This document shows, piece by piece, positions 52,392-60,755 of a stretch of DNA of 64,000 nucleotides. The position numbers were made by a program, and so were the translations under genes. How positions within the stretch are numbered: position 1 is the first letter of the stretch; each line of letters begins with the position of its first letter. The stretch lies in contig NZ_JABWDU010000008.1 of the NCBI RefSeq assembly GCF_013371465.1, positions 62,001 through 126,000 of the forward strand, written 5' to 3'. The DNA is from Ensifer oleiphilus. GTDB lineage: Bacteria; Pseudomonadota; Alphaproteobacteria; Rhizobiales; Rhizobiaceae. The notes beneath the pieces are model-generated. The model was not told the DNA's origin. It saw only the letters and a list, made by a program, of their open reading frames with translations, and made no database searches.

Positions 52392-52799
52392 CTAAAACGC
52401 AGAGACGCGAGCTGCGGCATGATATCCCGCGGTCGCGGCAATCGCGGTCAGGGCCGCGCCCCAGATCATGTCGACGATCGTCAGCGTCAGCGACCAATTG
52501 CGAAGCGTCGCCAGATTGCTGAGGTCATACGTGCCATAGGCGACGAGCCCGAGAATGGCCCCTGCCATCAGCGCAGTGGTCCAGCTCCCTGCTTGAAGTG
52601 CTGGAGATACGGCGAAGTAGACGATACCGGCCACGTAAATCACGTAGAAGGCGCCTGCGGCGCTCAAGTTGGGTTGATCAAGCAGCAGCCCGCCCAATCG
52701 CTCGCGATAGAACCCGGATGCGACACGCATGAGCCACAAAAAATCCAGAACCAGGAACACGAATGCGGTAGCGAGGTACGCGACGACATGCACCAGCAT
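52392..52799 (-). CDS. DUF2177 membrane protein
   Basis: 135-residue protein with four predicted transmembrane helices and the DUF2177 pattern: DFLWL near the start, FYVIYVAGIVYFAV in the middle and GTYDLSNLATLRNWS near the end. ATG 52799 is preceded by GGGAG at eight bases; a TTG just before it is less suitable. It is 31 bp downstream of the ChrR-like gene on the same strand and probably co-transcribed with the sigma factor, making it part of the stress regulon. Function unknown. Confidence 0.85.
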   Translation of the reverse strand: MLVHVVAYLATAFVFLVLDFLWLMRVASGFYRERLGGLLLDQPNLSAAGAFYVIYVAGIVYFAVSPALQAGSWTTALMAGAILGLVAYGTYDLSNLATLRNWSLTLTIVDMIWGAALTAIAATAGYHAAARVSAF

Positions 52800-52830
52800 C
52801 AAGTCTGCTCCCTTCGGATGGGCCGATCGC

Positions 52831-53499
52831 TCATATTCCGAGCACCGGCTGGATGAGCCGGACCAACCAGCTCTTGAACTTCAAAGGCGCATCGGTGACT
52901 GCAAGGCATATGCAATCCTCACCTTCGCTTGCCAGAGGTTGATGCGTGAGGCCGGCATCCGCCTCCTCCAGATCGCCGCGCGCAAAGACATCGCTGCCAT
53001 CGCGGAAACTTCCGGCGAGCACGAGGGTCAGTTCCTGCCCCGAGTGGCCATGCTCAGGAACGGGCTTGCCGGCCGGTATCCTCAGCAGCCTTGCAATGGT
53101 GCTGGTATCGGCCAAGCGGATCGGGATCTGGTAGGCCCCCATCCCGAGCGAGCGCCATTTGAGGCTGTCGATATCGCCGCCGAGATAAGAACGCAGCGGC
53201 TCCGGCAAGATTGGCTCGGCACGGGCCACCGACAGGCGGCCTTCCGTTGGATGCGAAACGCCCGTTGCCGCATTCTCGAGCCTGCTGCGCATGCGAGCCC
53301 AGGCATCATCGGGTGCCGTGCCAGTCGATATGTTTTCGAGAAGCGCTCCCCCGATCGTCTCCATCTTCGCCAGGCGTTGGCGACAGGACGGGCAAAGCGC
53401 AAGATGCGTGGCAACCGCAAGGCTCCAGCCTTCCGCCAGTTCGCCCGAAGCATAGCGCAACAGCAACTCGTCGCTGACGTGGTGGTTGATCGACATCAT
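52831..53499 (-). CDS. chrR: ChrR-like zinc anti-sigma factor
   Basis: 222-residue anti-sigma factor. The N-terminal domain has the zinc-binding H-x3-C-x2-C motif (THLALCPSC) that clamps the sigma factor; the C-terminal cupin domain has PEHGHSGQELTLVLAGSFRDG with metal ligands. In Rhodobacter sphaeroides ChrR releases RpoE in response to singlet oxygen and organic hydroperoxides. The ATG overlaps the sigma stop by ATGA, assuring stoichiometric translation. Confidence 0.93.
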   Translation of the reverse strand: MMSINHHVSDELLLRYASGELAEGWSLAVATHLALCPSCRQRLAKMETIGGALLENISTGTAPDDAWARMRSRLENAATGVSHPTEGRLSVARAEPILPEPLRSYLGGDIDSLKWRSLGMGAYQIPIRLADTSTIARLLRIPAGKPVPEHGHSGQELTLVLAGSFRDGSDVFARGDLEEADAGLTHQPLASEGEDCICLAVTDAPLKFKSWLVRLIQPVLGI

Positions 53500-54062
53500 C
53501 GCTCCTCCAATGCTGCGCGCAGCTTGGCAAAGGCGAGACGGATACGCGACTTCACCGTGCCGAGCGGGATCGAGAGGGCCTCGGCAATGGCGCTGTGGGA
53601 GTCGTCCTCGTAGAAGGAACGCTTCAAAAGATCGAGCTGCTCGGCCGGCAATGTCGCCATCGCGCGGTGCAGCCGCTCGGCCTCCTGAAACGCCTCAAAC
53701 GCCATGTCGGCAGGCGGCGCATCATCCTGAACGAAGGCGGGATCATTCAGGTCGAATTCTGGTCGCTTCGTCCGGCGGTAGACATCGATCCGCACGTTTC
53801 GAGCAATCGTATAGATCCAGGTCGAGACGGTGCCACGCGAAGGCTCAAACTGGGCTGCCTTGTTCCACACGACCATCATAGTTTCCTGCATCAGTTCTTC
53901 GGCGGCAGTCCCATCCCTGCAGAGACGCGCCATATAGGCCTTCACGCGCGGCGCGTAGTGGCGAAACAGCACCTCGAAGGCCTCGACATCCCGGTTCAAC
54001 CCGACCGAAACAAGCAAGTCGGACATATCGTTCGTCGGTGGTTCCTGGTCGTTTTCATCCAT
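53496..54062 (-). CDS. rpoE: ECF sigma factor, RpoE (ChrR-controlled) type
   Basis: 188-residue group IV sigma factor. Region 2 (about 20-90: FEVLFRHYAPRVKAYMARL, WIYTIARNVRIDVYRR) and region 4 (about 130-185: LPAEQLDLLKRSFYEDDSHSAIAEAL... GTVKSRIRLAFAKL) are intact. I choose ATG 54062 because its predicted promoter (54180-54205) would start transcription near 54173, downstream of the longer frame's start at 54206. It activates its own operon and two neighbouring units through (T/C)GATCC-N16-CGTA. Confidence 0.93.
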   Translation of the reverse strand: MDENDQEPPTNDMSDLLVSVGLNRDVEAFEVLFRHYAPRVKAYMARLCRDGTAAEELMQETMMVVWNKAAQFEPSRGTVSTWIYTIARNVRIDVYRRTKRPEFDLNDPAFVQDDAPPADMAFEAFQEAERLHRAMATLPAEQLDLLKRSFYEDDSHSAIAEALSIPLGTVKSRIRLAFAKLRAALEER

Positions 54063-54179
54063 GCGTACGCGCTTGCTCCCGCTTTTCGGCAAAACCCTGG
54101 CAAGACGATCCGGGCTTGGCTTCCGGTCGTTTTCGCATGGTGCCGCGAGGATGGGAACAGCGATTGTCATGGGGCTTGA

Positions 54180-54205
54180 TACGGAACGCTGGAACGGGCG
54201 GATCA
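54180..54205 (-). promoter_or_regulatory. RpoE-type promoter of rpoE-chrR-DUF2177
   Basis: On the minus strand TGATCC (54205-54200) is followed after 16 bases by CGTA (54183-54180). The R. sphaeroides RpoE element is TGATCC with a TA-rich -10 about 18 bases on, which this matches. Start expected near 54173. Confidence 0.75.
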
Positions 54206-54231
54206 CCGCGCCGAAAAATTATTCGGGCGAT

Positions 54232-54257
54232 CGATCCAATCGCGACACGGCTTCGTA
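54232..54257 (+). promoter_or_regulatory. RpoE-type promoter of the FAD oxidoreductase operon
   Basis: CGATCC (54232-54237), 16 bases, CGTA (54254-54257). It differs from the neighbouring minus-strand promoter only in the first base and has identical spacing. Start expected near 54265, some 27 bases before the ATG. Confidence 0.7.
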
Positions 54258-54291
54258 CTGATGAGCAGGTAAAAACGTGAGAGGTTCGTGA

Positions 54292-55644
54292 ATGGATGTC
54301 GGGGGCAGAGAAAAGCGGCAACAGCGGCGCGTTGCGGTCATCGGAACCGGCATTTCAGGCCTTTCCGCAGCGTGGCTGCTCAGCAAGAGCATGGATGTCG
54401 TTCTTTATGAAGAAGCCGACCGCCTCGGAGGGCATGCCAACACCGTGACCGCGCCTTCACCGATCGGCCCGGTGTCGGTCGATACCGGCTTTATCGTCTA
54501 TAACGACCGTAACTATCCTAACCTCGTGGCGCTCTTCGACCACCTCGACGTCCCGACGCTTGCCTCCGACATGTCGTTCTCGGCATCGCTCGATGGCGGA
54601 TCTTTCGAATACTCAGGCTCCGGATTGCGCGGACTTCTCGGCCAGAGGCGAAATGCGGTGCGTCCGCGCTTCTGGCGGATGCTGTCGGAAATCGTCCGGT
54701 TCTATCGCGAGGCGCCGCCCCTGCTTCGGCAACCGGAGTTCGAGGCGGTCTGCCTCGGCGACTATCTCGACCGCGGCGGCTACGCCCGCTCCTTCGTCGA
54801 CGATCACCTGCTGCCGATGGGTGCAGCCATATGGTCGACAACGGCCAGCGAAATGCGCGCCTATCCGCTGCATGCCTTCATCCGCTTCTTCGAAAGCCAT
54901 GGCCTGCTTTCCCTTTCGAACCGGCCGCGCTGGCGAACCGTGGACGGGGGCAGCCGCCAATATATTCAACGGCTGATGGCCGACTACTCGGGTTCCGTGA
55001 GGCTCGCGAGCGCCGTGCGCAGCGTCCGCCGTATCGGTGGTGAGGTCGAGGTCGTGGATCGGCGCGGTCATCTCGACCGTTTTTCGGATGTGGTCATCGC
55101 CACCCATGCGGACCAGGCACTTGCGATGCTGGACGATCCCGACGGCCAGGAGCGCCATCTGCTGTCGGCCTTCAAATACACGGCCAATGATGCGGTTCTC
55201 CATTGCGACGAGACCCTGATGCCCCGGCGCAAGCAAGTCTGGGCGAGCTGGAACTATATCGGCGACAGCGCGCACGAAGGCGTAAAGCCGCTCTGCGTGA
55301 CATATTGGATGAACCGGCTGCAGGGCATCAATCCGTCGGCGCCCCTGTTCGTGACACTGAACCCCTGCCGCCCGGTTGCACCGGAGCGCACGCTTGGAAC
55401 TTTCGCCTACACCCACCCACTCTTCGATCAGGCCGCCCTCGTGGCGCAACGTCAACTCTGGCAGTTGCAGGGACGCCGCAACACTTGGTTCTGTGGTGCC
55501 TATTTCGGCAGCGGCTTTCATGAGGACGGACTACAATCGGGCCTCGCCGTCGCGGAAGAACTCGGCGGCGTCGATCGACCCTGGGCGGTTCACGAGCCGT
55601 CAGGCAGAATTTTCCGCAGCGAAGCATTGTTGGCAGCCGAATGA
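54292..55644 (+). CDS. FAD-dependent amine-oxidase-like oxidoreductase of the RpoE regulon
   Basis: 450-residue flavoprotein with an N-terminal Rossmann motif VAVIGTGISGLSAAWLLS and the RLGGHANTV segment of amine-oxidase/phytoene-desaturase-like enzymes; FCGAYFGSGFHEDGLQSGLAVAEEL near the end completes the FAD site. Homologues occur next to DUF1365 and cyclopropane-fatty-acid synthase genes in RpoE-ChrR regulons and are thought to act on membrane fatty acids. GAGAGG precedes ATG 54292. It overlaps the DUF1365 gene by ATGA. Confidence 0.9.
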   Translation: MDVGGREKRQQRRVAVIGTGISGLSAAWLLSKSMDVVLYEEADRLGGHANTVTAPSPIGPVSVDTGFIVYNDRNYPNLVALFDHLDVPTLASDMSFSASLDGGSFEYSGSGLRGLLGQRRNAVRPRFWRMLSEIVRFYREAPPLLRQPEFEAVCLGDYLDRGGYARSFVDDHLLPMGAAIWSTTASEMRAYPLHAFIRFFESHGLLSLSNRPRWRTVDGGSRQYIQRLMADYSGSVRLASAVRSVRRIGGEVEVVDRRGHLDRFSDVVIATHADQALAMLDDPDGQERHLLSAFKYTANDAVLHCDETLMPRRKQVWASWNYIGDSAHEGVKPLCVTYWMNRLQGINPSAPLFVTLNPCRPVAPERTLGTFAYTHPLFDQAALVAQRQLWQLQGRRNTWFCGAYFGSGFHEDGLQSGLAVAEELGGVDRPWAVHEPSGRIFRSEALLAAE

Positions 55645-56459
55645 GCTTGAAATCCGCGATATACACCGGGCACGTCGCCCATGCCCGCCATCGCCCCCGC
55701 TCACACCGGCTGCGTTACCGCGTGTTTTCGCTGCTGCTCGATCTCGACGAACTGCCCAGCCTCGGCACGCGCAGCCGATTGTTCGGCTACAACCGCGCGG
55801 CCATCTTCAGTTTTCGCGACGAGGATCACGGCGATGGCAGCAGAGGCGGTTTGAAAGGCTGGGTCGGCCGACAGCTGGAGGACGCCGGACTGCCGGCGGA
55901 TGACCTGCGTGTGCGCGTGCTCTGCTATCCTCGAATTTTCGGTTACGTCTTCAACCCGCTGACCGTCTACTTCTGCTACCGGCCCGACGACAGCCTGTGC
56001 GCCGCGCTTTATGAAGTCTGCAACACCTTCCACGAGCGCCACACCTACGTCATTCCGGTCGGCGAACCATCCGGTGGCTCGATCAGGCAGCGTTGCGACA
56101 AGGCGCTCTACGTGTCGCCGTTCACCCCCATGGCAAGCCGCTACGACTTTCGCGTCGAGCCGCCAGTTGAGCGCGTTTTCGTGGGGATCAATCAGTCGGA
56201 CAACGATGGTCCGCTTCTGGCGGCGAGCTTTGCCGGAAAACATGTCGCTTTCTCTGACAAGGCGCTGCTGAAGCTGCTTCTCGCCTATCCCCTGATGACC
56301 CTGAAGGTCATGGGCGCGATCCATGTGGAGGCGTTTCGGCTATGGCTGAAAGGCGTGCCCGTTCATCCGCATTCGGCAGCAAACCTGCCGCGCGCCACCA
56401 CCATCGTCGTCGAGGAAAGCGTTTTGCGGCCGAGCGACGCGAAAGCACGGGCCAGTTAA
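55641..56459 (+). CDS. DUF1365 protein
   Basis: 272 residues beginning SLKSAIYTGHVAHARHRPRSHRLRYRVFSLLLDLDELP, the typical DUF1365 opening. RVLCYPRIFGYVFNPLTVYFCYR and NTFHERHTYVIP are further family blocks. Translationally coupled to the FAD oxidoreductase. The family travels with that enzyme and a cyclopropane-fatty-acid synthase in many Proteobacteria and probably takes part in the same lipid modification. Here the synthase is missing: a gene on the other strand ends only nine bases later. Confidence 0.92.
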   Translation: MSLKSAIYTGHVAHARHRPRSHRLRYRVFSLLLDLDELPSLGTRSRLFGYNRAAIFSFRDEDHGDGSRGGLKGWVGRQLEDAGLPADDLRVRVLCYPRIFGYVFNPLTVYFCYRPDDSLCAALYEVCNTFHERHTYVIPVGEPSGGSIRQRCDKALYVSPFTPMASRYDFRVEPPVERVFVGINQSDNDGPLLAASFAGKHVAFSDKALLKLLLAYPLMTLKVMGAIHVEAFRLWLKGVPVHPHSAANLPRATTIVVEESVLRPSDAKARAS

Positions 56460-56468
56460 CAGCTCACC

Positions 56469-57257
56469 TCAATCGCGCAGCATTCGTCGCGTGATCGCAA
56501 ATCTCAGGCGGGCGGGCATCAGCCTCAAGGCTTTCATTGCCACAGCCATCTGCCAGGGGAAGATGATCTCGTAGCGGCGCGCCTTCAGCCCGCGCGCTAT
56601 TATTGCCGCCGCCTTGTCCGCCGGCACGAGGAACGGCATCGGAAAATCGTTCTTCTTCGTCAGAGGCGTATCGACGAAACCGGGATTGATCAGGCTGAGA
56701 TCGATCCCCTGCTTGCGGAGGTCAGGATAGAGCGCCTCGCACATGGCAATCAGCGCCGCCTTGCTCGCGCCGTAGGCCGCCGCACCCGGCAAGCCGACGA
56801 GGCCGGCCGTGGAGGCGACGACGGCGATGTGCCCGCTGCCGCGCGCGAGCATCTGCGCCATGACCACTTCCAGGCAATGCACCGTGCCGAGAAGGTTCAG
56901 ATTGACGATCGATGAGAAGCGGGCAGCATGGAAATCCCGCACACCATCGCGCGCGTATGTACCGGCCGAAAACACCGCGAGATCCACCGGCCCGAGGCGG
57001 TCCTCGATCAGGCCGAAGGTTTTGGCGACAGCCGCACCGTTGGTCACGTCGAGCGGAAATGTAAAGATCTGGCCGGGAACGGCATCCTCAAGCGCCAACA
57101 GATCCTCCTTGCTGCGCGCGCTGACGGCGACCTCCCAACCCTCGCGCGCCAGTTCCACCGCAAGCGCGCGCCCGATGCCGCTGCTGGCGCCAGTGATCCA
57201 GGCAATCCCGGCGGTTCCGGAAGTCTTGCGCCTCATTGTCTCAACAACCAATTTCAT
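56469..57257 (-). CDS. Short-chain dehydrogenase of the RpoE regulon
   Basis: Classical SDR of 262 residues: cofactor motif TGASSGIGRAL, NAG-equivalent FSAGTYA, catalytic Ser in VASTAGLVG and YGASK containing the Tyr-x3-Lys pair. The C-terminal tail has a basic amphipathic stretch (PARLRFAITRRML). Substrate unknown; SDRs of this type accompany the FAD/DUF1365 pair in related stress regulons. ATG 57257 chosen from several in-frame starts; GTG 57299 and ATG 57236 remain possible. Last gene of the operon starting at 59599. Confidence 0.87.
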   Translation of the reverse strand: MKLVVETMRRKTSGTAGIAWITGASSGIGRALAVELAREGWEVAVSARSKEDLLALEDAVPGQIFTFPLDVTNGAAVAKTFGLIEDRLGPVDLAVFSAGTYARDGVRDFHAARFSSIVNLNLLGTVHCLEVVMAQMLARGSGHIAVVASTAGLVGLPGAAAYGASKAALIAMCEALYPDLRKQGIDLSLINPGFVDTPLTKKNDFPMPFLVPADKAAAIIARGLKARRYEIIFPWQMAVAMKALRLMPARLRFAITRRMLRD

Positions 57258-57309
57258 CACCCGAACGATATTTCGACATATGCAGATACGGTGTGCCACG
57301 GCAGATGGT

Positions 57310-58638
57310 TCACATCGCCTCGATCTTTTGCCTCAAGGCGCGCTGCTCGACCTCCCCGATCGGAAAACGCCACATCAGCGCAATCGCCGCGAGCTTGGCG
57401 GGGATCGGTAGCCAGGCGTAAAGCATCGAAAGCGCATTGAGCGCTTCGGCGGAATTGTTGCCCTCACCCGAAAACCCGGCAAGGGCAAGCAGCGGAAAGA
57501 CGATACCGACTGCCGCGGCAAGCGACAGCTTGGTCGCAAGGCTCCAGGCCGCGAAATAGAGGCCGGACCGCTGTTCGCCCGAAGAGGCCGTATCCTGATC
57601 GATCACATCCGCCTGGATGGCAGGGGGCAGCACCAGATCGAAACCGAGCATCAAGCCCGTCGCGACGCAGATGGCAACGAACAGATAGACATCGCCCGGC
57701 CCAAGAAAGCCGGCCACGGCGAAGATGGCGCACGCCACGGCCATTGCGATGCACCAGGCCCGATGCTTGCCGAGGAAGCGGGCGGAGAAAAGCGCAAGCG
57801 GAACGCCCGCAAGTCCGCTGACGAAATAGGCAAGCAGCAACGGCCCGCTCCATTGCGGCGCCTCCAGCCGCTGGCCAACGAAATAAAGGAACAGCGTTGC
57901 CGGAACGGCATTTGCAAAACCGTTCAAGACAAAGGCAAGGATCAGCCGCCTGAAGGGCCTGTTGGCAGCAAGAAACCGCCCCGCATCTCCAAGCGAGAGA
58001 CGATGCCTCGATCTGTCCTGTGGTTCGGGCACGCAAAGGAATGCGACGCAGGCCGCAAATGGCAGAAACACCGCGACAAAGACAGCGAGCGGTTGAAGGC
58101 CGACTGGGCTCGACAGTGCCCCATCGCCGACCGCGAATGGCAGACCAATAGCGCATACCGTGCCGATCAGCGTTGCGCCCTCTCTCCAGGCGGATACGCT
58201 CAGGCGACCCGAATAGTCGTTCGCCAGTTCCGCTCCCCAGGCGGAATAGGGCAGCAGCGTGCCCGTGTATCCGAGCGACAGAACGGTTCCCCAAAGAGCG
58301 AGATAGGCAAGCCCGGCATCGTCCGGCGGCCAAAACAGCATGAAGGCGCCAAGCGCGGTGGGGGCGGACGCGACCAGAAACAGCGTGCGCCGGCGGCCGG
58401 CCCTCGCGCTGATCCGGTCCGACAGCCAGCCGATGGCCGGATCGGCGATCGCATCGACAATTCGGATCGCGAGCAGCATAAAACCGACTGCGCCAAGCGG
58501 CAAACCGAGCGTGCTCACATAAAAGGTCGGAACGACGATGTAGAGTGGCAGGGCGAGCGCCGCCAGGACAACCGCGGGCAGCGCGTAGGCAAGCAACAAG
58601 CGGCTTGTCAGCGGGTGCTGGCCTGAGCGAAGCGTCAT
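57310..58638 (-). CDS. MFS transporter, GPH/MelB-like
   Basis: Twelve-helix major-facilitator protein (442 residues) of the glycoside-pentoside-hexuronide:cation symporter type. The motif DPAIGWLSDRISARAGRRR between helices 2 and 3 is diagnostic. Helix 4-5 contains LLPYSAWGAEL. ATG 58638 gives an ATGA overlap with the DUF3833 gene; the frame to 58671 would overlap it by 37 bp. In RpoE-type clusters such MFS genes may handle lipids rather than sugars. It lies 52 bp before the SDR. Confidence 0.9.
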   Translation of the reverse strand: MTLRSGQHPLTSRLLLAYALPAVVLAALALPLYIVVPTFYVSTLGLPLGAVGFMLLAIRIVDAIADPAIGWLSDRISARAGRRRTLFLVASAPTALGAFMLFWPPDDAGLAYLALWGTVLSLGYTGTLLPYSAWGAELANDYSGRLSVSAWREGATLIGTVCAIGLPFAVGDGALSSPVGLQPLAVFVAVFLPFAACVAFLCVPEPQDRSRHRLSLGDAGRFLAANRPFRRLILAFVLNGFANAVPATLFLYFVGQRLEAPQWSGPLLLAYFVSGLAGVPLALFSARFLGKHRAWCIAMAVACAIFAVAGFLGPGDVYLFVAICVATGLMLGFDLVLPPAIQADVIDQDTASSGEQRSGLYFAAWSLATKLSLAAAVGIVFPLLALAGFSGEGNNSAEALNALSMLYAWLPIPAKLAAIALMWRFPIGEVEQRALRQKIEAM

Positions 58639-59141
58639 CGCCGGGACCGTCGGAATGTGACGTTCGTCCATGCAACGGGCAGGCCGTACTTCGTCACAAG
58701 CGCCGTGTTTCTGACCTCGCCGTCGTCGCCGAGCACCATGAGGTCGTGGAACCGGACTTTGTTCTTCCGGGCAGCGTCGAGATAGACGACATAGGAGAAC
58801 CGCGCCTTGCGGCCTTCGATCCTGACTGGCACGCTGCCGACCACATCCTCACGCGAGCCGAGATATTCCCCCGGCCCCGTCTTGCGAAACCGCCAGGTCT
58901 TTGTATCCCGCGCACCATCATCGAATGTAAAGTCTTCGCGAAGCGTCAGCGTCTCTCCGTTCCAGCGCCCCAGCAAGGCGACCGAGAACCGTCGCGACAC
59001 ACCGTTGATCGCGGTGAAACTGCCGGTCGCCTGGGATTTGCCCACGAAGTAGCGTTCCAGCGAGAAGACGGGGTCTCGCGCCTGAGCAAAGATCGGGAAT
59101 GCGAAGATTGAAACCAGGAAGGCAATGGCCACCATACGCAT
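58635..59141 (-). CDS. DUF3833-like lipocalin-type secreted protein
   Basis: 168 residues with a signal peptide (MRMVAIAFLVSIFAFPIFAQA). The mature chain follows the DUF3833 pattern: FSLERYFVGKSQATGSF, LLGRWNGETLTLREDFTFDDG, and a late LVTKYGLPVAWTNVTFRR. Beta-rich, probably periplasmic. GGAGG six bases before ATG 59141 decides the start over a longer frame to 59216. DUF3833 regularly belongs to the RpoE-ChrR lipid-stress cluster, which supports the call. Confidence 0.83.
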   Translation of the reverse strand: MRMVAIAFLVSIFAFPIFAQARDPVFSLERYFVGKSQATGSFTAINGVSRRFSVALLGRWNGETLTLREDFTFDDGARDTKTWRFRKTGPGEYLGSREDVVGSVPVRIEGRKARFSYVVYLDAARKNKVRFHDLMVLGDDGEVRNTALVTKYGLPVAWTNVTFRRSRR

Positions 59142-59212
59142 AAAGAACCTCCCGTGGTCGACGGTTGTCGCAAGAGTTGAAGTCGGTTTGGCTCGAACGG
59201 CGGTGCACCTTG

Positions 59213-59599
59213 TCATAGCGCCGGCCCGATGCGCGCGGTTCCCTTGTCGCCGTTGTTCTGGATCCAGCGGATGCGCGTTTCATCGAGGCGGTAAAGCTCG
59301 AAACAGAGCTGCGAACCGTCGTACCAGGTGCTGAACTTCTGGCAGAGCCGGTCACCGTCTATCCACCAAGTGCCGCTATCGCGTGGGCGGGTGAACTTTC
59401 CCAGCCCCAAAGCTTCGCCAGTACCATCGACGCGGCCGTCACGGCGGTAGTTCAACGGGAACTCTCCGCCGAACGGAACGGCAAGAAACACCGTCCTGCC
59501 GACGATCTGGTCGCGGATGTTTTCGGCCGACAGTCGGTCCGATGCCGCATGACTGGAATGGGCAACGAGCATGAACAACAATACGATCAGCAGACGCAT
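59213..59599 (-). CDS. Small secreted protein, possibly DUF995-like
   Basis: 128 residues with signal peptide MRLLIVLLFMLVAHSSHA. The mature part has DQIVGRTVFLAVPFGGEF, RRDGRVDGTGEA, GTWWIDGDRLCQKF and SQLCFELYRLDE; the two cysteines may form a disulfide. This Gly-Thr-Trp/Leu-Cys pattern recalls DUF995-type periplasmic proteins, but I cannot confirm the family. GGAGGAG lies just before ATG 59599. First gene of the four-gene operon with DUF3833, MFS and SDR. Confidence 0.75.
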   Translation of the reverse strand: MRLLIVLLFMLVAHSSHAASDRLSAENIRDQIVGRTVFLAVPFGGEFPLNYRRDGRVDGTGEALGLGKFTRPRDSGTWWIDGDRLCQKFSTWYDGSQLCFELYRLDETRIRWIQNNGDKGTARIGPAL

Positions 59600-59650
59600 A
59601 CGCTCCTCCATATTGCATTGGGGGGACGGGTCAGGTTCTTCCCTGAGAGG

Positions 59651-59676
59651 TACGCGGCATCGCTCGCCTCGGATCA
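59651..59676 (-). promoter_or_regulatory. RpoE-type promoter of the DUF3833-MFS-SDR operon
   Basis: On the minus strand TGATCC (59676-59671), 16 bases, CGTA (59654-59651): identical hexamer, spacing and -10 core to the rpoE promoter at 54180-54205. Start is expected near 59644, 45 bases before ATG 59599. Confidence 0.78.
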
Positions 59677-59855
59677 CCGACGGCGGTCGAATTCCTGAAT
59701 GATAGAAGGCATCGAAGTGCGGCTCCCGAGCGGAAACCAGAACAAGGGCGCGACAGCGGTGATCTCGCAATCATCTGCAGGGACGCAGAGTCGACCGAGC
59801 GCCCAGGCGCTGGAAATGTCGGTGATGAGGCGTGGTATTTGCCGCTTGCGGCGTT

Positions 59856-59893
59856 TCGGCCGGCTCGTCCGTTGCCACAGGCGAGCCGGCCGA
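59856..59893 (-). terminator. Strong hairpin downstream of the nitroreductase gene
   Basis: Perfect 12-bp stem TCGGCCGGCTCG/CGAGCCGGCCGA with a 14-base loop, 7 bases after the nitroreductase stop. No T run. The 300 bp between 59600 and 59899 contain otherwise only the RpoE-type promoter; no gene is supported there. Confidence 0.6.
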
Positions 59894-59899
59894 CTGACG

Positions 59900-60502
59900 T
59901 CAGGCCTGTTCGAACCGGCCTTCGGAAACGATCTCTGAGAGCGCCTTTCGCGGACTTGGGACTTCGCGCTCTCTCAGCCCTTCGGGCAATTGCGCCTTGT
60001 CGCCGATCCTGCCGATCGCGACCGCAGCCTCGACGCGGTAGTCGGAAGGAATTCTGAGCTCGGTCCGTGCCCGATCATAGTCCAGGCCTGCCATGCCATG
60101 CGCCTGCCAGCCGGAATAGGCGGCCTGCAGCGCCAGTGCGCCCCAGGCGGCGCCGGTATCGAACGAGTGCGTGTAGGAGGGCACTTCTTCGTTGGCGCCC
60201 GGCGCCAGCAGCGTTGTTTTCGACAACACGAAGATCAGCGCGGACGCGTCCTTCGCCCAGCTTTGGTTGAAGGCGTTGAGGATGCCGAACAGCTTGTCCC
60301 AATGCTCCGTGCCGCGGCGGGCATAAATGAAATGCCAGGGCTGGGCATTGTAGGCCGAAGGTGCCCAGCGCGCCGCCTCCAGAATGCCGAACAATTCGGC
60401 TTCAGCGATGTCCGCTCCGGCATAGGCGCGTGGCGACCAGCGTTCGAGAAAGAGCGGATTGATCGGGTGGCCGGCGATCCGCGAGTTGATTTCGATGGTC
60501 AT
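59900..60502 (-). CDS. Nitroreductase-family protein
   Basis: FMN-dependent NAD(P)H oxidoreductase fold, 200 residues. RWSPRAYAG at the N-terminus and AARWAPSAYNAQPWHFIYARR are the FMN-binding blocks; GAAWGALALQAAYSGWQAHGMAG lies near the dimer interface. Physiological substrate unknown (nitroaromatics, quinones or other electrophiles). AGGAAAA lies just before ATG 60502. Followed by a strong hairpin. Confidence 0.92.
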   Translation of the reverse strand: MTIEINSRIAGHPINPLFLERWSPRAYAGADIAEAELFGILEAARWAPSAYNAQPWHFIYARRGTEHWDKLFGILNAFNQSWAKDASALIFVLSKTTLLAPGANEEVPSYTHSFDTGAAWGALALQAAYSGWQAHGMAGLDYDRARTELRIPSDYRVEAAVAIGRIGDKAQLPEGLREREVPSPRKALSEIVSEGRFEQA

Positions 60503-60551
60503 GGTTTTCCTGTGTGTTGGCTTTGGTATCTGCTCTCAGCCGCAATCGCCG

Positions 60552-60755
60552 TCACCAGGCCTCGTAACGCTCCGGTCGGCGCTTGAGATTGGAAATCTCG
60601 TCCGAAAGTTCGGCGATGCGATCACGAAGGTCGTTCGTCGTTCCGTCCTCGAAATCGTCGATGCCGAAACAGTCCCTTGCTTCGTAGAGCTCAAGCTTGC
60701 CTTGCAAGACATCCCGGATCGCGCTCAAGCGTTCATATTGTCGCAGGACACTCAT
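60552..60755 (-). CDS. Small coiled-coil protein of unknown function
   Basis: 67 residues, acidic, predicted helical with a short coiled-coil segment (DLRDRIAELSDEISNLKRRPE). GAGG is close before ATG 60755; a frame to 60797 has no Shine-Dalgarno. No family recognised. An inverted repeat GTTGTTT/AAACAAC (60779-60785 and 60796-60802) lies in its leader and could be an operator. Confidence 0.6.
   Translation of the reverse strand: MSVLRQYERLSAIRDVLQGKLELYEARDCFGIDDFEDGTTNDLRDRIAELSDEISNLKRRPERYEAW

Noticed and set aside
59699-59938. 79-codon plus-strand frame before the nitroreductase gene
   Set aside because: Covers the RpoE-type promoter flank and a strong hairpin, has no Shine-Dalgarno or domain.
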